In this document: one piece after another, positions 48,651 through 59,987 of the stretch | Layout of the letters: each line of letters opens with the position of its first letter | Position numbering within the stretch: position 1 is the stretch's first letter | NCBI GenBank assembly: GCA_947652605.1 | Contig: OX393579.1 | Location: 27,078,452-27,142,451, forward strand | Direction: 5' to 3' | Length of the DNA: 64,000 bases | From: Elmis aenea | Taxonomy: Eukaryota; Arthropoda; Insecta; Coleoptera; Elmidae | The notes under the pieces: generated by a model | The model's input: only the letters and a program-made list of their open reading frames with translations | Told to the model about the DNA's origin: nothing | The model's database searches: none | Made by a program: the position numbers and the translations under genes

Positions 48651-49440
48651 AGAAATATTCTTGTAATTGTATGCATTAAGTTTAAGTTCGAATATTAAAT
48701 GAACTTCACTAAACATTCTCATTTCAAAAAAGGGTAACCGAAAAAGAGAACAAAAGTGAACATTTTTACATAAAAAAAGAAAAAGAAATATCAGAATTAA
48801 AAAAGAGAAAATGTTTCTTTAAAGTGATATTCTGGCAACCCTATGTAAATGAATTTAATAATATTAAATTATAAGGTTCGGCCACATCATTTTAAGCCTG
48901 TTCTAAGTCCTCAATTAAATTGATAAATTTAATATCATCCATAATAAAAGAAAACAACAACTCACAACACACACAAAGGTTACGATTTGAGTGCAAAGCG
49001 AGCGGTATTTGCCAAGAGGAGTGGGTCTACCCACTCGCGTAGAACGCGAATGGAGCGCCTGCGAGAGGAGACGATGGGAATACGATTGTCAGTGGTTTGT
49101 GCACCCCTAGCGTTCAACGGTAGCGATATCGCTGAACAGGAGGAGTTGAGAATACCAGCCCTGAACAAAACACTAAGGACATCAACACAACATGTCGAGG
49201 CGATCCAGCTCGTAGACATTACTGGATTAGTAAGAAGACTTAAAAGGGTTAAACCTTTTGAGTTAGTGTAAGCAAAAGTTTAAAAGCAGAGACTGTGCAG
49301 TACTGTGCACGTCTCCGAGTTGGTATTGAACAGGTCAAATGGTTTTAATTCTGCTTTTTCACCCAGTATCTAAGAATCTAAGGGTTGTTTTAAAATTAAT
49401 TTTGAAACATTATTTAAAATAATGGTCCATCGCTTTGGAG
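48651..49440. other. Intron DNA with a GC-richer unrecognised frame
   Basis: A 94-codon + frame (48987-49271) is rich in Arg, Glu and Leu and less AT-rich than its surroundings (for example GGAGCGCCTGCGAGAGG near 49050). It ends PFELV. No domain was recognised. Its position next to a retrotransposon suggests gag-like or other element debris rather than a host exon. Confidence 0.3.
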
Positions 49441-49916
49441 CAGGGTTGGCCTGATTTAAATCAATTGATTTAAATCACGATATAAATCATGATTTAAATC
49501 AGCTGATTTTTTGAATAAAAATCATGATTTTTTTAAAAATTTCATTTAATGAAAATAAAACCAATTATTATCTCCTAATACGGTGAAAATGCGGAATCAT
49601 CTTAACACTGTCATAAACAATATACGATTCGGAAATATCACCCTGTGAACTAGCTCTTAACAGGCGACTATTTATTGCGCTTAAGCTTTAAAACAAGTGT
49701 ATTCTATTTTCCATGGCGATAATTGCATTGCCTGCAAAATAGGTCTGGACGCAATTTACGTGCGCTCACATTCTTTACTTTAGTGCGATTCATTTTGGGC
49801 GACTAAAAATTGCTCCTAAAATATCGCCCGTGCGCAACAGGTCTTAATTATAAAAAAAATCAAAATGTCGTGATTTTTTAGATTTTTTAATAAAAATCAA
49901 ATTTTGCCCAACCCTG
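49441..49916. mobile_element. hAT-type MITE with perfect 8-bp target duplication
   Basis: CAGGGTTGGCCTGATTT (49441) and its inverse AAATTTTGCCCAACCCTG (ending 49916) are flanked by CTTTGGAG on both sides (49433-49440, 49917-49924). The subterminal regions are arrays of TGATTTAAATC-like repeats. It has no transposase. Confidence 0.88.
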
Positions 49917-49962
49917 CTTTGGAGACGATGTTAAGAAATTATACTCTTCTATCTATTAAAAG

Positions 49963-50139
49963 CAGGGCCGGATTTAGACTTGATAAGGCCCTAAGCTATT
50001 TGAGATATGGGTCCAGATATTATATTATGTCAGTGCCAAATATGACAATTGCTCACTCGGACAAAAAAATTTTGGGGCCCCCAAGAAAGTGGGGGCCTTA
50101 AGCTATAGCTTGTGTAGCTTTTACGTAAATCCTGCACTG
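49963..50139. mobile_element. Small hAT-type MITE
   Basis: CAGGGCCGGATTTA at the left and TAAATCCTGCACTG at the right are inverted with two or three changes. Flanks ATTAAAAG and ATTAAATG match at 7 of 8 positions. The 177-base interior contains GGCCC tracts near both ends (AAGGCCCTAAGC, GGGCCTTAAGC), which pair with each other. Confidence 0.75.
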
Positions 50140-50195
50140 ATTAAATGTGTCCTGCAAACCGTTTGTTGACACAAAAGACATTATTATTATTTCTA

Positions 50196-50798
50196 TACAG
50201 GGTGTTTCTGAACGATGTAGCATAATTTCTACTGGTGAATGTACATTGAAAAATAGGACGATTTAGCCCATCATGCCATAGAAAGTTGCATCGTTGCTAA
50301 GTTACAGCCCCATGAAGAGGGGATGAAAAATTGTTGTTTTATTGATAAATCAAGAACGCTTTGACCTACAAAATTTATATTTGGCACGTATTTTACAATA
50401 GGCAAGCGTGTTCTTATGCATAAGTTTGAGCGAAATCCCATTATAGGGGGCGCTACAATCGATAATAGCAGAGAAAAAACCTGCTGTATTTTTTTTTGTC
50501 GATCGTAATTTCAATTTTTTTATTGTAAGAGTCGGATAGGTAGGTCTAAAAGGTACATTTTTAGTAACTTATGCATTAGAACACGCTTGCCTATTGTAGA
50601 ATACGTGCCAAATATAAATGTTGTAGGTCAAAGCGTTCTTGATTTATCAATAAAACAACAATTTTTCATCCCCTCTTCATGGGGCTGTAACTTACTAACG
50701 ATGCAACTTTCTATAAGGCATGATGGGCTAAATCGTCCTATTTTTCAATGTAGATTCACCAGTAGAAATTATGCTACATCGTTCAGAAACACCCTGTA
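50196..50798. mobile_element. Foldback element (TACAGGGTGTTTCTGAACG family)
   Basis: TACAGGGTGTTTCTGAACGA is mirrored by TCGTTCAGAAACACCCTGTA. The arms of about 270 bases match closely, through ATGTAGCATAATTTCTACTG and further inward, with a loop around 50490. The 77-codon frame at 50587 lies wholly in the right arm and is incidental. Confidence 0.88.
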
Positions 50799-51846
50799 TA
50801 ATTCAAAAAGTATGTTGTAATTGAATACCACAATGTTTTATTAACCATTCATTGACTTCACATAGAACTTAGAAATAAGTGAAAAAATACACTGTTGTTG
50901 TTTAACGTGCAATGTATTACTAAGCCAAAAGACGAAAAATCTGACCGTAATAATAATAGGTGTTTTAGGTTCATTTTCATAGTTTCATAAAAATAGGCCA
51001 ATTCTGTCATTTACCGAAGACAGTTTTTTTTTTTCATATCAAACGTAATTTCCATGGTCTCCCAATTTTGTTCACCATGTTTATTTATACCCATATATTA
51101 ATAGTAATGAAAATAAATTGCTGCACCAAGTTTATAATTTGTATAAAATACATATCAACTGTTTTTTATCAATTTAGAAAGCTTATATTCTGTCGAAACA
51201 TAGCGCTTTGAATATTTTTATCGCAATGATAAGATGCACCAGAAATATCTTTAAATGGTTTATAATAATAACAAAAAGGTTACATAAACTTATTTTCACA
51301 GACGTAACTTACAAATCCTGTAAACCAAAATTTATTTAAAATATAACTAAGACAATAAAAAGTAGCCTTGCTTTTGGTAGCTTATTTTAACTTTAAGGTT
51401 ATTGGAATAAAAACAAAGACTGGATGGACTAAGAGTAAAAAACTATCGATTATTGTTGCGTGCGCTTTTCATAATAATCAATTTATTATAAATATAATGC
51501 ACACGCCAATTAGTGATGCAATGTGCATATTCTTAAAAAAATCAAATATCAATTTAGCAATCGCTGTTTAGTTAAATTAAATTAAAAATATATGAAATAA
51601 CAACCTCAACCGTCACAAATTTACATCCTCAAATGGCAAATTTTATTTATTTACATAAGGTCACATTATTTGTCAAGGACTATATTTATCAACAAAGTGT
51701 TTGCGTGGAGAGCATGATTTGTTACTAATTTCACCATTCTTAAACAATTCGATAACCATGTTCTAGCATTTTTGAGGGTCTCTGTATCTAAGATTGACAA
51801 AAAATATTTCTAAACTGTTTGCATTTTGGACGACTAAATACTAAAT
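50799..51846. other. Intron DNA, nothing recognised
   Basis: AT-rich sequence. The frame at 51368-51571 has no domain. No terminal repeats were found. Confidence 0.35.
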
Positions 51847-51913
51847 GATTTAACTGGTCCGATATGTAGGGTGTCCCAAAGTCGAGGCTCAACATGAGGT
51901 TCTCGAATATCGT

Positions 51914-53100
51914 AAAGCCTCGTTCACAAAGTGAAACTAAAGCGTGACATTAAATGTCATATAGTGCCGTCTGAACAGTCTAATGTCTAATGTCTCGATG
52001 CCACAATGTAGAGACGCTAATGCCGTAACACCGCAACAGTGGCGATGTCGTGATTTTGAAAATGCGTCACTTGACGCAAGCCTACCACAGTTTCATATTT
52101 TATCGGCGCGTGTTTGTCATCTATTTTCAGCTTATCATGTTTTCATTATATGTGCTAACGTTTTTAGAACATTACCATCAATATCGGTGTTTTTTTTCAA
52201 CTTCAAAGTAGGTACCTATGTATACAGGCTGGTCCACATAGAAGGGCCACTACTGGGATCTCTTAAACAGTAAGAGCTACAAATAAGTTAAAATTTCTCT
52301 TTCTGAGACCTATTCAGTGATGCTCTAATGTTTTTAAAAAGTTCCATGGCACGCCAGATAATGAACCGAAATCAAAATGGGCATTTTTTTAAAATCTTTA
52401 ATAACTCGGTTATACTTGATGTGAGTTGATGGTACAAAATTATTTTTGGGGAAAAACTTGTACATTTTTACGCACAAACATTCATTTGTTTCAAAATTGT
52501 TTAAAGTTTAAAGTCTTAGATAAATTACCCACTTGCATTTTTTTAAGGGAAACCATAGTTGTAGAACCTTATAAAAAAGCATTTTTTACCGTTTTTTGGT
52601 AACATAAGGTTTAATGTATTTATTTTGATATTTAGGCTCAAAACACATAAAATTCATCAAAAAGTCCATATGAAGCTAAAGAATGCCATAAATTTAAACA
52701 ATATTGAAGCAAATGAAGGTTTTCAACTTACAGAGCGTAAAAAAATTTACTACTTTTTCCCCAAAAATATTTTTGTACCATTAAGTATAACTGAGTTATG
52801 AAAAAACAAAGCCCATTTTGAGTTTTGTTTTTTAAAACATTAAAGCATCACTGAATAGGTCTCAAAAAGGGGAACAATTTGTTTAATTTAAACTTCTTTG
52901 TATCTCTTACCGTTTACGAGATCCCAATAGTGGCCGTTCTATGTGGTCCACCCTGTTTAGTGTCGAGGCGCTGCAATATATCAAATAACGTTTAAGGCTT
53001 TAAGGGTTTAAGGTGTAAACAAAACAGCTAGCGCCGTGTCAGCGAATGTCTAAAACTGTCGTGACATGTCACGTCAGTGTCACCATGTGAAGGAGGGTTT
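51914..53100. mobile_element. Harbinger-like MITE, relative of the one at 33676
   Basis: The left end GCCTCGTTCACAAAGTGA and the right end TCACCATGTGAAGGAGGGTT are loosely inverted and resemble the GGGTAGTTCACACGGTGA terminus at 33676. Short TAA/TAG flanks fit a 3-bp duplication. Repeats of GTGACATGTCA/AATGTC fill the interior. It is interrupted by a foldback at 52223. Confidence 0.5.
52223..52957. mobile_element. Foldback element, relative of the 20029 copy
   Basis: TACAGGCTGGTCCACATAGA and its mirror CTATGTGGTCCACCCTGTTT share family ends and the inner GGCCACTA-TGGGATCTC segment with 20029-22111. The arms are about 350 bases and more diverged than in the hairpins at 40891 and 61594. There is no inserted hAT element here. 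Confidence 0.8.
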
Positions 53101-53200
53101 AGAGTTACGAAGTTAAATTGGGGCAAAGTTGCTAAATTAAGTGCTGAATTTAAATCTGAGAAATAAAGAACTATGGATTTCTTCGTTCAGAATTTATTCA

Positions 53201-54693
53201 GAAACTACTAAAATTAATATTCTTAGTTTTTTAAAAATTACTCTTAAACTAAGAAGGCCAAGAGCAATGGCTCGTAAGAACTTGGAATGAAGGGACTGTA
53301 GCGACAAATGTAACCAACATTTTCATTATAGAGGGGGATGAAAATTCAGATTACCAGTAAAAATTAAAGCAAAAATACGTTTTATGAATATAACTGTTCA
53401 TTACATTTTTATATTATCAATTAATATTTAAAGTCCTTTGCTCTTTCTGGTTTAATTATTTGTCGATGAGTCTTTGTCGATCAAAAATAGTCAAATCTAG
53501 TGTAAAAAGTCTCAAATTTTTAATTTCAAGTTTCTCATTCAGAGGTTAACGCAAAAAATTGATTCCTTGTACTTACTTATTAAACAGAATTTTTGTTTTT
53601 ATATAGATTCATTTTTAACCATTTACATTCAAAAAATTTCAATAATATTTTTGAAAAACAAAAAATAAATACTAGAAGCTCGTAAGGTCGTAGCCGTTGA
53701 CTTGCAGCACCAATAACATGTATATCACGCGTCACTCCCACTCCATATCTACTCGTCAGATTGTATACAGTATGTGGGGCTGCGGAAAATGCAGCCCGCG
53801 TATTAATTTATGAGACCCTATCATTGTTATTACTGTAAACTATCGAGTGTAGCTGCGGTATAAAACAAATTAATTTTTTAGTTAAAATGTAAAAAAGTTT
53901 AAAGATTATACATAATTCTATTTAAATCTGGAGGAACTACAGCCCTGCAGCCCCTATGGACTAGCAGCACCAGGCTATGATACTTTTTTTTTTCAAATTT
54001 GAATTCGGCTTAATTCAAAGCCTAGACGTTAAATGTTATATACTATTTTCATTTTGATTATTTATATCATATCAATAAAAGTTTTATTCATGTTATGACT
54101 TAGATATGGCTTAGATATTTGTCAGAGAGAATGTCAGTTTTTATTGTTTCCGAAAAGTACATCATAATACTAAGCTATCGGTAAAATATTTTTTTTATTG
54201 TTGAGAAAGGTATAAACGTAATATTGTAATGTTTTAATTTTTAGTCCTATATTTATTTGGATTTTCTAATTTTTCGATAGTATGACTCCATTTTGAAATA
54301 AATGCCTGTTTGTGATGCACCGTTGTTACGAGAATTTGATAAATAATTCAACTGTGCAAAAATTCTCCTCTTAACCATTTATTTGCTATATTTTATCTTT
54401 TGCTACTACTATTTTAAGTGTAAACAAAATTTTTGATGTGATTTTTAATTCATAAGAAAAAATTGTCTTAAAGGACAACGAAATTCAAATGTTGGAGTAT
54501 TTCTATCGTACAAAAAAGATTTTTAATATAATGTGTACGATTTATAAAAATGTATAGGTAAAATAATTCTTTTAATTATTTCTTTGTCAGGGACTGTTTA
54601 AGTATGTTTTCTGTTAAAAATAAAATTTAAATTCCTTTATTAAAAAATTCCTTAAGTTTGTTATAACACTATAGGATCTGTTTTCTGTTTCAG
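53201..54693. other. End of the fusl intron before exon 3
   Basis: A GC-richer patch at 53685-53980 contains paired GCAGCC and CAGCACCA words (GGGGCTGCGGAAAATGCAGCC) and looks like a mobile-element fragment without clear ends. The remainder is AT-rich. The intron closes with a good pyrimidine tract, TGTTTTCTGTTTCAG. Confidence 0.4.
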
Positions 54694-54877
54694 GTTTTAG
54701 GCTATGGTATTGTAGTTCTGTTGTTTCTTGTTCAACCAGCAATGCGATGGCTCTGTGAAAGATTGGAAGGAACCATGCGGCTTATAGTGGCTGATATTTT
54801 TTTAATTTTTTCCTTTGTTGGTACCGTTAATGTATGGCGAGGCATTTGGAATCTTCTTAATTTATATTTTATACCAG
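54694..54877 (+). CDS. fusl: Fuseless-family protein, shared exon 3 (membrane segments 6 and 7)
   Basis: This exon encodes 61 codons plus one base. The acceptor TTCTGTTTCAG ends at 54693 (phase 0) and the donor CCAG|GTTAGT has GT at 54878 (phase 1). Hydrophobic stretches are VLGYGIVVLLFLVQPAM and LIVADIFLIFSFVGTVNV, separated by the charged loop RWLCERLEGTMR. The fourth family motif, VWRGIWNLLNLYFIP, closes the exon. The exon lacks an ATG at its start and is easily missed when only ATG-initiated frames are examined. The phase agrees with exon 4. Confidence 0.85.
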
Positions 54878-57541
54878 GTTAGTTTTGTTGAACACAAATA
54901 ATGATCTTACGTAAAACAAAATTCTTAAACGTGATTTAAGTCACATAACTGGACGTATTATCAGTAGTAATATAACAAGTGCATTGAAAATTATCGATAA
55001 TTTTTGGTAAATATTTTTTCTGCTTCAACTTACATGAGTGAAGATTTGTCAAAAATTATGGATTATTTGCAATGCACGAGTTATATTTTGTCAGAAAATT
55101 TCCTTCACCTAACCTATCTGTCAAATTAAAATGTTGTTTAATTTAGATAAATTAAAGTATACCTACTACTTACTGCGATTGTTATTATTAATAGATCATT
55201 TATAACTAATTTTTAATTCAAGAATTATATTTTAATAAATATTAATGAACCAAATAGTATTTAGGTACATACATAATCTGTTATGTCAAATTTTACAAGT
55301 ACTGTCAGAGTGGTGTCAGGGGTGTGGTTTAATCTATATTAAAGTAACGTTATTGGTCGCCGACATCTGTCAAAAAATTATCAAGACCAAAATACCTTAT
55401 TCCCTCTCCAAATTTATATTTTCCACCAATCAAAAACCCAGATTTCTTAGAAACGACCAATAAACGCATGAAAATCTGTTAATTGCGAAAAGTAAATTAT
55501 CAGTGTATGATTATGTTTATTGGCCGTTTGTTATTGGTCGAAAACGCAAATTTGACAGGAGGATCAACTCCTGGCAGAGGAATGTAAAATTATTACCGTG
55601 TAATATTGCTCCTATTGGTAGTCTCTAAAAGATTTAAGATTAGTGATTGGTTGAAAACGCAAATTTGACAGGTGAAGGGAATTTTCAATATAAACGTCTT
55701 TTCTAATCTATTTACGTGAATGTATAAAAGTACTTTATTTGATCATTTTAAGAAACGAATTAAACAATTTGGAGTGTAAGGTTATCACTTTGCTAGATTG
55801 TTTCTAAAAACACAAAAAAACACAGAAGAGTATTTTTTTAAATGTAATATCAAAAAACCAATAAAACTGCTTCTATGATGTTGCAGTTAGTATATCTTGC
55901 GATATTTATACGATATATCTTACAAGAAACATTTTTAAAGAACGCCATTCAGAAAAATATACTCCTAGTTTATATACAGGATGTGTATAAATTAGCGGAC
56001 AATAGTAGTGTGGCATTGTTCGTTATACAACTGAAATCGAAAATGTTATTACGAAATGTCGGCCGAGGCTTAATTACGCTCAGAAACTTTTTTAAAGAGT
56101 ACAAATTTGGTAACACTTAATTATCGTACGTCTAAAATGTTTATTGCGATCATTATAATTTGTATTTTTTAATTTCGAAATAAAATTAATAGTAACTTCC
56201 ACGGAACAATACAAAACGATAAACAAATACTTATTAATAAGTTAAAAGTATTAAAAAAAATTAAGTGACACCACAGAGTCATTTGACTAGTGTGAATGAA
56301 TACCAAAAATTTACAAAACTAGCACTTACAATTTTGCAATAAAAGAACAAAACATAAATAAACTTAGTTTGGTTAGTTTCTGAATTGCAGAACAAAGATT
56401 TTGCACAAATTTTTTTACAAGAGTAGAAAAAAGCATATTACTCACGAGTGGAAGAGTATTTCCAAGAGTGCGTAATTGCTTTACAACTCAAGTTTTGTGC
56501 TATACTTTTTCTACGATCACATAATACATACGATTTTATCGGTTTTTGGTTAAAAGTAAACACGTTTATACGTACGCTGTTAATTATCAAGTTTGACGTG
56601 ATTCTACTTTGATCATTTCTAGAGTGGTCGTGGTATTGTGAACATGGCTAAATTTGAACTCTTTGAAAAGTTTTATATGTTAGAATATTACTTTGTAAGT
56701 GATAAAAACGTAGCGGCTGTTTCAGAATTTACTTGGAAATGACGTTTAGTTGTTTAATAATTGCAAACATCACTTGTTTGCGAAATCATGGCAAACTTTG
56801 ATGATCGAATTTATACAAAATTGGCCATATCTTGGTTATTTTTTGCAACAAATATATAAAACTATATATTTTTGAAAAGCTAAAAAAATACTCTTTCACA
56901 TAAAGTCATGGCCGACTAGGGTTTCCATTTAAAAATATACAAGTTTACTCCATATCTCGAAAGTCAAGGTAGCTATGATAAAATTTATTTTGTTTTTAAA
57001 TTAAACATAAAAATCTCTATAAAAAACCTACATAACATTTTGTTCTAATTTAATAAATAAAGAAGTTATAGCAAATTTTCAAAAAAGATGAAATTTCACT
57101 TTTCGCCTGTAGTGCCAAAATGGAATCTGATAGAAGAAATCTGATTGCATGGGCGTTATTTTCTCAAAAAAATAGCCCACGAGACCGAAATCAGATTTTC
57201 GCTATCTATTACGGTAACTGAGATACCCCGTAAAACATTCGAATTTGGTCCACCCTGTACATGCGTTTAAAACATGGGACCACTTTTTTGATCATCTTGT
57301 AGATAGACCAAAACACGGTACTGTCAAATAAAAGAATTTCTCTTAAAAATTACAATAAACCAACTTCTCAGCTTTATTAATAAGAAGGATACCAAATTTA
57401 TCCTGTTTCATTGGAACACAGGAACACACTGTCTATAATTTAAACTTTAATTCTCATCACTAATTACATGCATGCAGTCGTATCCAGAAATCAATTTCGT
57501 ATTCACAATTTTGTATACCTACGTATATATCTTTTTTACAG
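54878..57541. other. Last fusl intron
   Basis: It holds a solitary TACAGGATGTGTATAAATTA end at 55976 (family of 1237-1860) and a right end CACCCTGTA closing at 57259, preceded by CGAATTTGGTC (family of 37022-37368). A shared GTCATGGCCGACTAGGGTTT module lies at about 56905. Two near-copies of GAAAACGCAAATTTGACAGG occur near 55540 and 55655. Frames at 55245 and 55875 fall in this material and are not credible. Confidence 0.45.
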
Positions 57542-57891
57542 AAAATCTGGAACTTAGCTGTTGGTTGACACATTGGGTGTGCCTGATTCTTCTCATTCTT
57601 TTGAAGTGCTCGAATTCGTTATTGGTTAGAGGGGTGTTTATCGACGCCGAAGAACCTGGTGGAAAATGCGTTGTATTTCCAGTTTACTACTTACGCCTCA
57701 TATTTCAACGTGAAAGGGCTAAAAAGTTGTCGAAAAAAATACAGTTAGAAGTTATGTCGAGGCGGAAACAGGAATTAGACAATAAAAAGCCCTGTGTTTG
57801 TGCTATAGATATCAATCATGTAACGAATCAAATGAATGTGGCAAATCAACTCACGCAAAAACTAGAACTGAACCATCGACAACAGATATGA
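57542..57891 (+). CDS. fusl: Fuseless-family protein, shared last exon (eighth membrane segment, cytoplasmic tail, stop)
   Basis: The acceptor ATCTTTTTTACAG ends at 57541. Two bases complete the Glu codon split with exon 3, then 115 residues run to TGA at 57889-57891. A hydrophobic segment follows (WLTHWVCLILLILLKC). The next block, LLVRGVFIDAEEPGGKCVVF, then PVYYLR, parallels the end of the first half (PFLVAVDNK...FKFPTRF), supporting an internal duplication. The remaining 70 or so residues are a charged tail (RERAKKLSKKIQ, then Gln/Asn-rich) with no further membrane segment. The open frame extends upstream to 57472 in the intron; that ATG is not used in this model. Candidate AATAAA signals are at 58132 and 58142. 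Confidence 0.85.
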
Positions 57892-59987
57892 CATCTACTG
57901 AAATTATTGTGCGTGGAAACGAATTGGGGTGACCCAAGATCAGTTAACGTAGTCAGGTTATTTGTACAAATTGCAAAATGATGTGTGATATAAAGACGTA
58001 CTGTCTAGCTAGCATCTGCTAACTTTAAACAAACAATCATAGTAATTTTAAAAATAGATAATGTCAAAAATTACAGTTATATGTACATACAATAAGTTAT
58101 TTATAATAATAATAATGTTGATATTTAACGAAATAAATTGAAATAAACATTGTTGTATAAAAATGCTTGATTTTACTTTTAAAAAAATACCAGCAAAAAC
58201 AAATGCACTGAATATAAAATACATCGTTGAGCCGGATGTCGAGAATAAACAGCAGAATAAAATTTTTATTAGGTTAAATCGACTCTTTACTTCTATCCTC
58301 TGCTTTTGAACTTTTTTTAAATTTAATTGCTCGACATAGATACAAAAAAAAATCACCTTGTATTGTAATTCATAATAATAGAACGAACTACTTAAATTTA
58401 AAAACTAGGTAGTAGAAGTAGTATTTTTATTGTGTAACAAATTAAACAAACGTTTAAAGCACACTACATGTAAATAAAAAAGCGACCTAATTAGTACAAA
58501 ATGAACAAAGATTTAACACTTTTAATAAACATTCTTTAAGAACAGTAAAGATTTATTTTTGAGTACAAATGGCTTGTCTATATTTTTAATGCGTATGATA
58601 ATTCAAACGAAAAATTCTAAACTCTGTAGTAGTATTTTAATAATCGTTTATTTTTCCTTTTAAGTAGACTTAAACTTATAGATTCTGCTTTTAATTGTTT
58701 TTTTGTTCATTTCTTTTCATTTGAATATTACATTTCGTTTTAAATTACTGTCAATCACAATTTAATAAAACCTAAGTGCATTCTATGCTAATGCACATGA
58801 ATGCAACTTTGCTACAATATTTCTAAGCAAGTGAAGTAGTTTTATTTTAAATGAATACTTAACCATTTACTCTTTTTTGGTCCTAGACAAAGTTATTATT
58901 TACAAATACAATTTAATTTTGTACACTATTAGATTTTGAAAAAGGCGAATTTTAATTTTTGTAATGAATTATTACGTTTTAGCATTACGTAAAGGATTTT
59001 TAATTTGTCGGCCCTGAATTAGAAGGTTTAATGGCATCACTTATATGATAACTACCACTACTTATTCGCTCAGCATTATGTTAACTTCAACAAAAAACAT
59101 AAGACATTTATTCGCCACTATACTGTAATAAAAAGAAACCTCTGACCACCGTCTACTAAGTGTTTTATTATAAAGCGACGATAAGACATAATAACATATT
59201 CAAATATAAATAATATCATACATTCAACAAAAATAATAAGTAAAACTGATTAATTTTTTCTTAAATTATCATCCCTCCTTATCAAATCTGACAGATTATA
59301 AAAAGTCTTATTATTGAACGTTCGATTGTTTAACATAAATTTAAGTAAATTTGACAAAAATTAAACAAATCGATGTGTTCTTTCAAAAATTACAATTGAT
59401 TTAACCAAATAAAAATCTGCGAGCATATTATATTGTTATCTACGGCTATTGTACAACTATTTGTGTAAGCCTAAAACGTTATGCAGAGTAAATTATTATT
59501 ATTTTATTACATTGCATACAAATTTCATTGAAAGATTATGTTACATCTGGAAAATTTAAAAAAAATCGCACATGACGAGAAATTGTGGGGACAATTTTAT
59601 AAACAACTCATGGCACATATTATTGGCATGCGAATACTTTTCGTTGCTAAGTTTTGTACACGATTATCTCAGCATGTAATAATGGAATTAATAACATCCT
59701 GACTTTAAAAGTTGTGTAAATACAATTAGCAAAATGCGGATGCACATTTACCAATTTATTAATTAGGGAGGCTAAATAAATCAAGTGCTTTCATTAGATG
59801 ACCACACAAAAATTACAAGGTTAAAGTCGTTATGAGGAAATAAAGAACGATTTATTCAGATACTTATGTATAAGAACATTTTTTGGTGTTTAACCGAAAT
59901 TCAGTATCTACTTAAAGAATTATATTTAGGAGGCAACCGGCATTTTTAATTGGATTTATATAAGTTTATCATCACCAGCATCTTGTG
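57892..59987. other. fusl 3' untranslated region and downstream DNA
   Basis: Possible polyadenylation signals AATAAA lie at 58132-58137 and 58142-58147, giving a 3' UTR of about 250-270 bases if used; other AATAAA words occur further on. No other gene is seen. The 102-codon minus frame at 58048-58356 is AT-driven. Confidence 0.45.

Larger units (their letters stand above)
51847..53200. repeat. Degraded foldback interrupted by two nested elements
   Basis: The left piece (51847-51913, GTAGGGTGTCCCAAAG then ATGAGGTTCTCG) and the right piece (53101-53200, GAGTTACGAAG then TTAAATTGGGGCAAAGTTGC) are consecutive parts of one arm of the 61594-63115 family. They are split by the MITE at 51914-53100, which is itself split by the foldback at 52223-52957. 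Confidence 0.6.
12149..57891 (+). other. fusl: fuseless locus with two alternative 5' coding exons
   Basis: This is the span of a Fuseless-family gene with exons 1A 12149-12799, 1B 28303-28842, 2 43589-43741, 3 54694-54877 and 4 57542-57891. Exons 1A and 1B both end in phase 0 and either joins exon 2 in frame. Exon 2 to 3 is phase 0 and exon 3 to 4 is phase 1; all boundaries are GT-AG. Introns are 30,789 (1A-2), 14,746 (1B-2), 10,952 and 2,664 bases. Predicted products are 445 aa (A) and 408 aa (B). Each has eight membrane segments arranged as two homologous four-segment halves. In Drosophila, Fuseless is a multipass presynaptic protein needed for calcium-channel localisation. Orthology is inferred from family motifs, not from a database search. 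Confidence 0.8.

Noticed and set aside
57472..57541. Upstream ATG of the last fusl frame as a separate start
   Set aside because: An acceptor at 57541 in the right phase and family homology beginning just after it show this part is intron.
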